DNA from: Apostichopus japonicus
Lineage: Eukaryota; Echinodermata; Holothuroidea; Aspidochirotida; Stichopodidae
Direction: 5' to 3'
NCBI RefSeq assembly: GCF_037975245.1
Contig: NC_092580.1
Coordinates: 23,455,001-23,519,000, forward strand
DNA length: 64,000 bases
Positions 62,325 to 64,000 of this stretch are shown in pieces (the stretch's first letter is position 1; every line of letters begins with the position of its first letter). Under the pieces are notes generated by a model, which was not told the origin of the DNA, did not search any database, and saw only the letters and a program-made list of their open reading frames with translations. The translations under genes and the position numbers were made by a program.

Positions 62325-62768
62325 AGAATTGCTATATTGAATAGTCAATTGGATATATTTTTAAATAACAATTTAATGGTTGGCAGGCAGACATTTGAAG
62401 TTGAATACAATTTCCATTATGATTTCAAACACGATTCCTAGTATAGTAACAAAGCGTTATTACCTATACTGTTGGTAGAACCATGATACATCAAGTACAC
62501 ATAACCGAAAATATTCTGACGACGGTGAAATATCGATCGACGAATTAATGTCTGAACCAATGATGACTATCTAGATATGTTCAGGTTTCAGTGTCGTTGA
62601 AGTCGAAGTATTGTGTGTATTCACAACATGTTCAAGTATAGTCTCATTTGTACTATTGCTAAAAGTAACATGAGCACCCTATAGAGAACTTATACGATTG
62701 AATATTACCATGTTCCATTTTTCATATAACCTTCATTAATCTCGGTGTTTCTTCTTTCGTCCTCACAG

Positions 62769-64000
62769 CTTTCGGCACAACCAACGGGAACATTATAAAC
62801 ATCCAAACTGTGAAATCGCCTCAGAAGAGTTCCGACAACCGGATATCAACAAACCTCTCGCTAGGCGTGACAAACCCAGTCTGCCGTTCTGCTCCAAATA
62901 ACGGTCCCATTCGTAGAACCACACATCTTGTTAAAGCTACCAGTAAGACAAGTTCCTGCCGGGTCGTCGGGGAGGGCCTTCGTAGCGGTTCTGTTGGGGA
63001 ACTTACCACCATTACCATAAAAGTCGATTCAAAGCGAAGAAACGGTTTTCACAAGCAATTCTTTTTCAGTGTTTTAGCAATAAGTGATAAACATATATTT
63101 TCCGTATCTCCATATCAAGTCGATATGAAGAAACTAACAGTAACATATAAGTTCAAGCCAAGTAAACCTGGTAAATATGATTTATATGTTGAGGAGATAA
63201 CAGCTAACGCGCAGAAACAGCTCCCAGGAAGTCCCTTTAAACTAGTTATTGATGGAGCACCAATAGATGAAGACGCGGTCAGGAAGACAGCGGACGAATT
63301 ACCATCATGTCAAACTCTCCCACAGAGGAACATTTCGTGGCTTGAAGGAGAGTGGGTGACAAAAGACCACGCTGGAACAAATCGTGGGGCCTTAAGGAGT
63401 GGCTGGGTCCTACAACCTCAACGATGCAGCTTTGACATCTTTACGACGGAAGACCTACAGCGGGCGGCAGCTTCCCCGACCCCTAAAACCATCGTTGTTC
63501 TCGGAAAGTCTACCGAGAGAGCTATTATTTTGTCTATGATAGACATAGCACTGAGGGAGGGAGAAAAGACTAACCTAAAAGCATCTCTTATGTGGATATG
63601 CTGGGGTTATATGGAAGTACGTCTAGGCAACTTGAGATTCATTTATCAAGATTTTCGTATTGAAGGAGCAAGTGAGGGTAGCATTAAGAACAATCAATTT
63701 GTCAACATAACTTGTCACAACGAAAAAATAGCCAGTAAGAACAATGACTTCTTTGGTGACGCGATAGGCTTTTTTCAAGAGACGCTCTTCACAGAACAAG
63801 TTTGGCCAGATGTCGTACTTTTAGTGATGAAAAATATCAATCAGCTTAAATATTTAGTGGAAGCAATTCCAAAGTCTTGGAACGGAGTAATTTACCCTCT
63901 TAATGGTTTTAAAAGCCACGTGGGATCGTTGTATACACCGAATGGCAGACGGGCAGACGTAGAAGAGGCTACAAAATTCATCTCTCTCGACCATCGTATA
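62769..64000 (+). CDS. NXPE-like protein: filamin-type Ig domain plus PC-esterase-like domain, exon cut by window edge
   Basis: A good acceptor ends at 62768. The next 1,232 bases are fully open (410 codons from 62771) and run off the window. Counting from the 55036 start, residues 119-222 form a filamin-type Ig domain with the pattern 'KPSKPGKYDLYVE...LPGSPFKLVI'. Next comes 'WLEGEW' (251-256), then 'WVLQPQRCSF' and 'IVVLGKSTERAI' (302-312), the order of the NXPE and PC-esterase families. There the strand-loop motif is normally G-D-S; here it is G-K-S, retaining the Ser but losing the Asp. The later 'WPDVVLLVMKN' fits the next conserved strand. Putative N-glycosylation sites (NLS, NIS, NIT) and paired cysteines fit a lumenal or secreted domain. 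The C-terminal D-x-x-H region lies beyond the edge. The NXPE assignment is from pattern memory. Confidence 0.65.

Larger units (their letters stand above)
55217..62768 (+). other. Probable intron of the NXPE-like gene, packed with transposable elements
   Basis: The donor is gtaagt at 55217 and the acceptor is 'cttctttcgtcctcacag', ending at 62768. The interval contains a LINE fragment split by a TIR element that contains a hAT-like element, a second LINE remnant, and a TIR element with a gene fragment, each listed separately. Between them lie G runs (55263-55277), a GATA-type microsatellite (58557-58595) and TA tracts (58775-58805). Confidence 0.55.

Overview
This is nuclear DNA from an animal, most likely an echinoderm and possibly a sea cucumber. 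The evidence is a split dystroglycan gene with spliceosomal introns, large A+T-rich non-coding tracts, many micro- and minisatellites, long G or C homopolymers, a tRNA-derived SINE, degenerate LINEs and several terminal-inverted-repeat (TIR) elements. The echinoderm placement rests on remembered repeat families and the general look of the proteins; nothing could be searched.

Layout. Positions 1-28888 contain no coding gene I can support. They hold dispersed repeats, a 435-bp MITE with ~90-bp TIRs (8131-8565), tandem arrays (15188-15590, 16620-16910, 20541-21206, 24063-24256, 25810-26275) and a G-rich array (26984-27044). A plus-strand dystroglycan (DAG1) gene follows. Its first coding exon (29179-29451) encodes a signal peptide and the start of the N-terminal domain. 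A 9.9-kb phase-0 intron (29452-39347) carries a SINE and other repeats. The second exon (39348-41546) encodes everything else through the C-terminal PPPYVPP. The joined product is 823 residues, with the furin site, the Gly-Ser autoproteolysis site, the transmembrane helix and the dystrophin-binding tail all visible.

From 41547 to about 55000 there is 3' flanking sequence, tandem repeats, a long TA microsatellite, a duplicated ~370-bp block (51190-51545 and 54445-54835) and retroelement debris. A second plus-strand gene starts at 55036 with a type II signal-anchor exon. It most plausibly continues in a long exon from 62769 to the window edge that encodes a filamin-type Ig domain followed by a domain resembling the NXPE / PC-esterase fold. 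The exon phases match across the intervening 7.5 kb.

That 7.5-kb interval is the most structured part of the window. An L1/Tx1-like LINE fragment is split by a 2.2-kb TIR element flanked by ATTAC. This element contains a 900-bp hAT-like element with a perfect 8-bp target duplication (TGTACCTT), and related internal sequence occurs in both. Next come a second decayed LINE reverse transcriptase (59855-60815) and a 949-bp element with ~98-bp TIRs enclosing a minus-strand gene fragment (61376-62324).

The two genes have no evident functional link beyond both encoding proteins of the secretory pathway or cell surface. I found no certain new biological system. The best leads are the nested element stack, the TIR element carrying a gene fragment, and the NXPE-like protein with an altered GDS motif.
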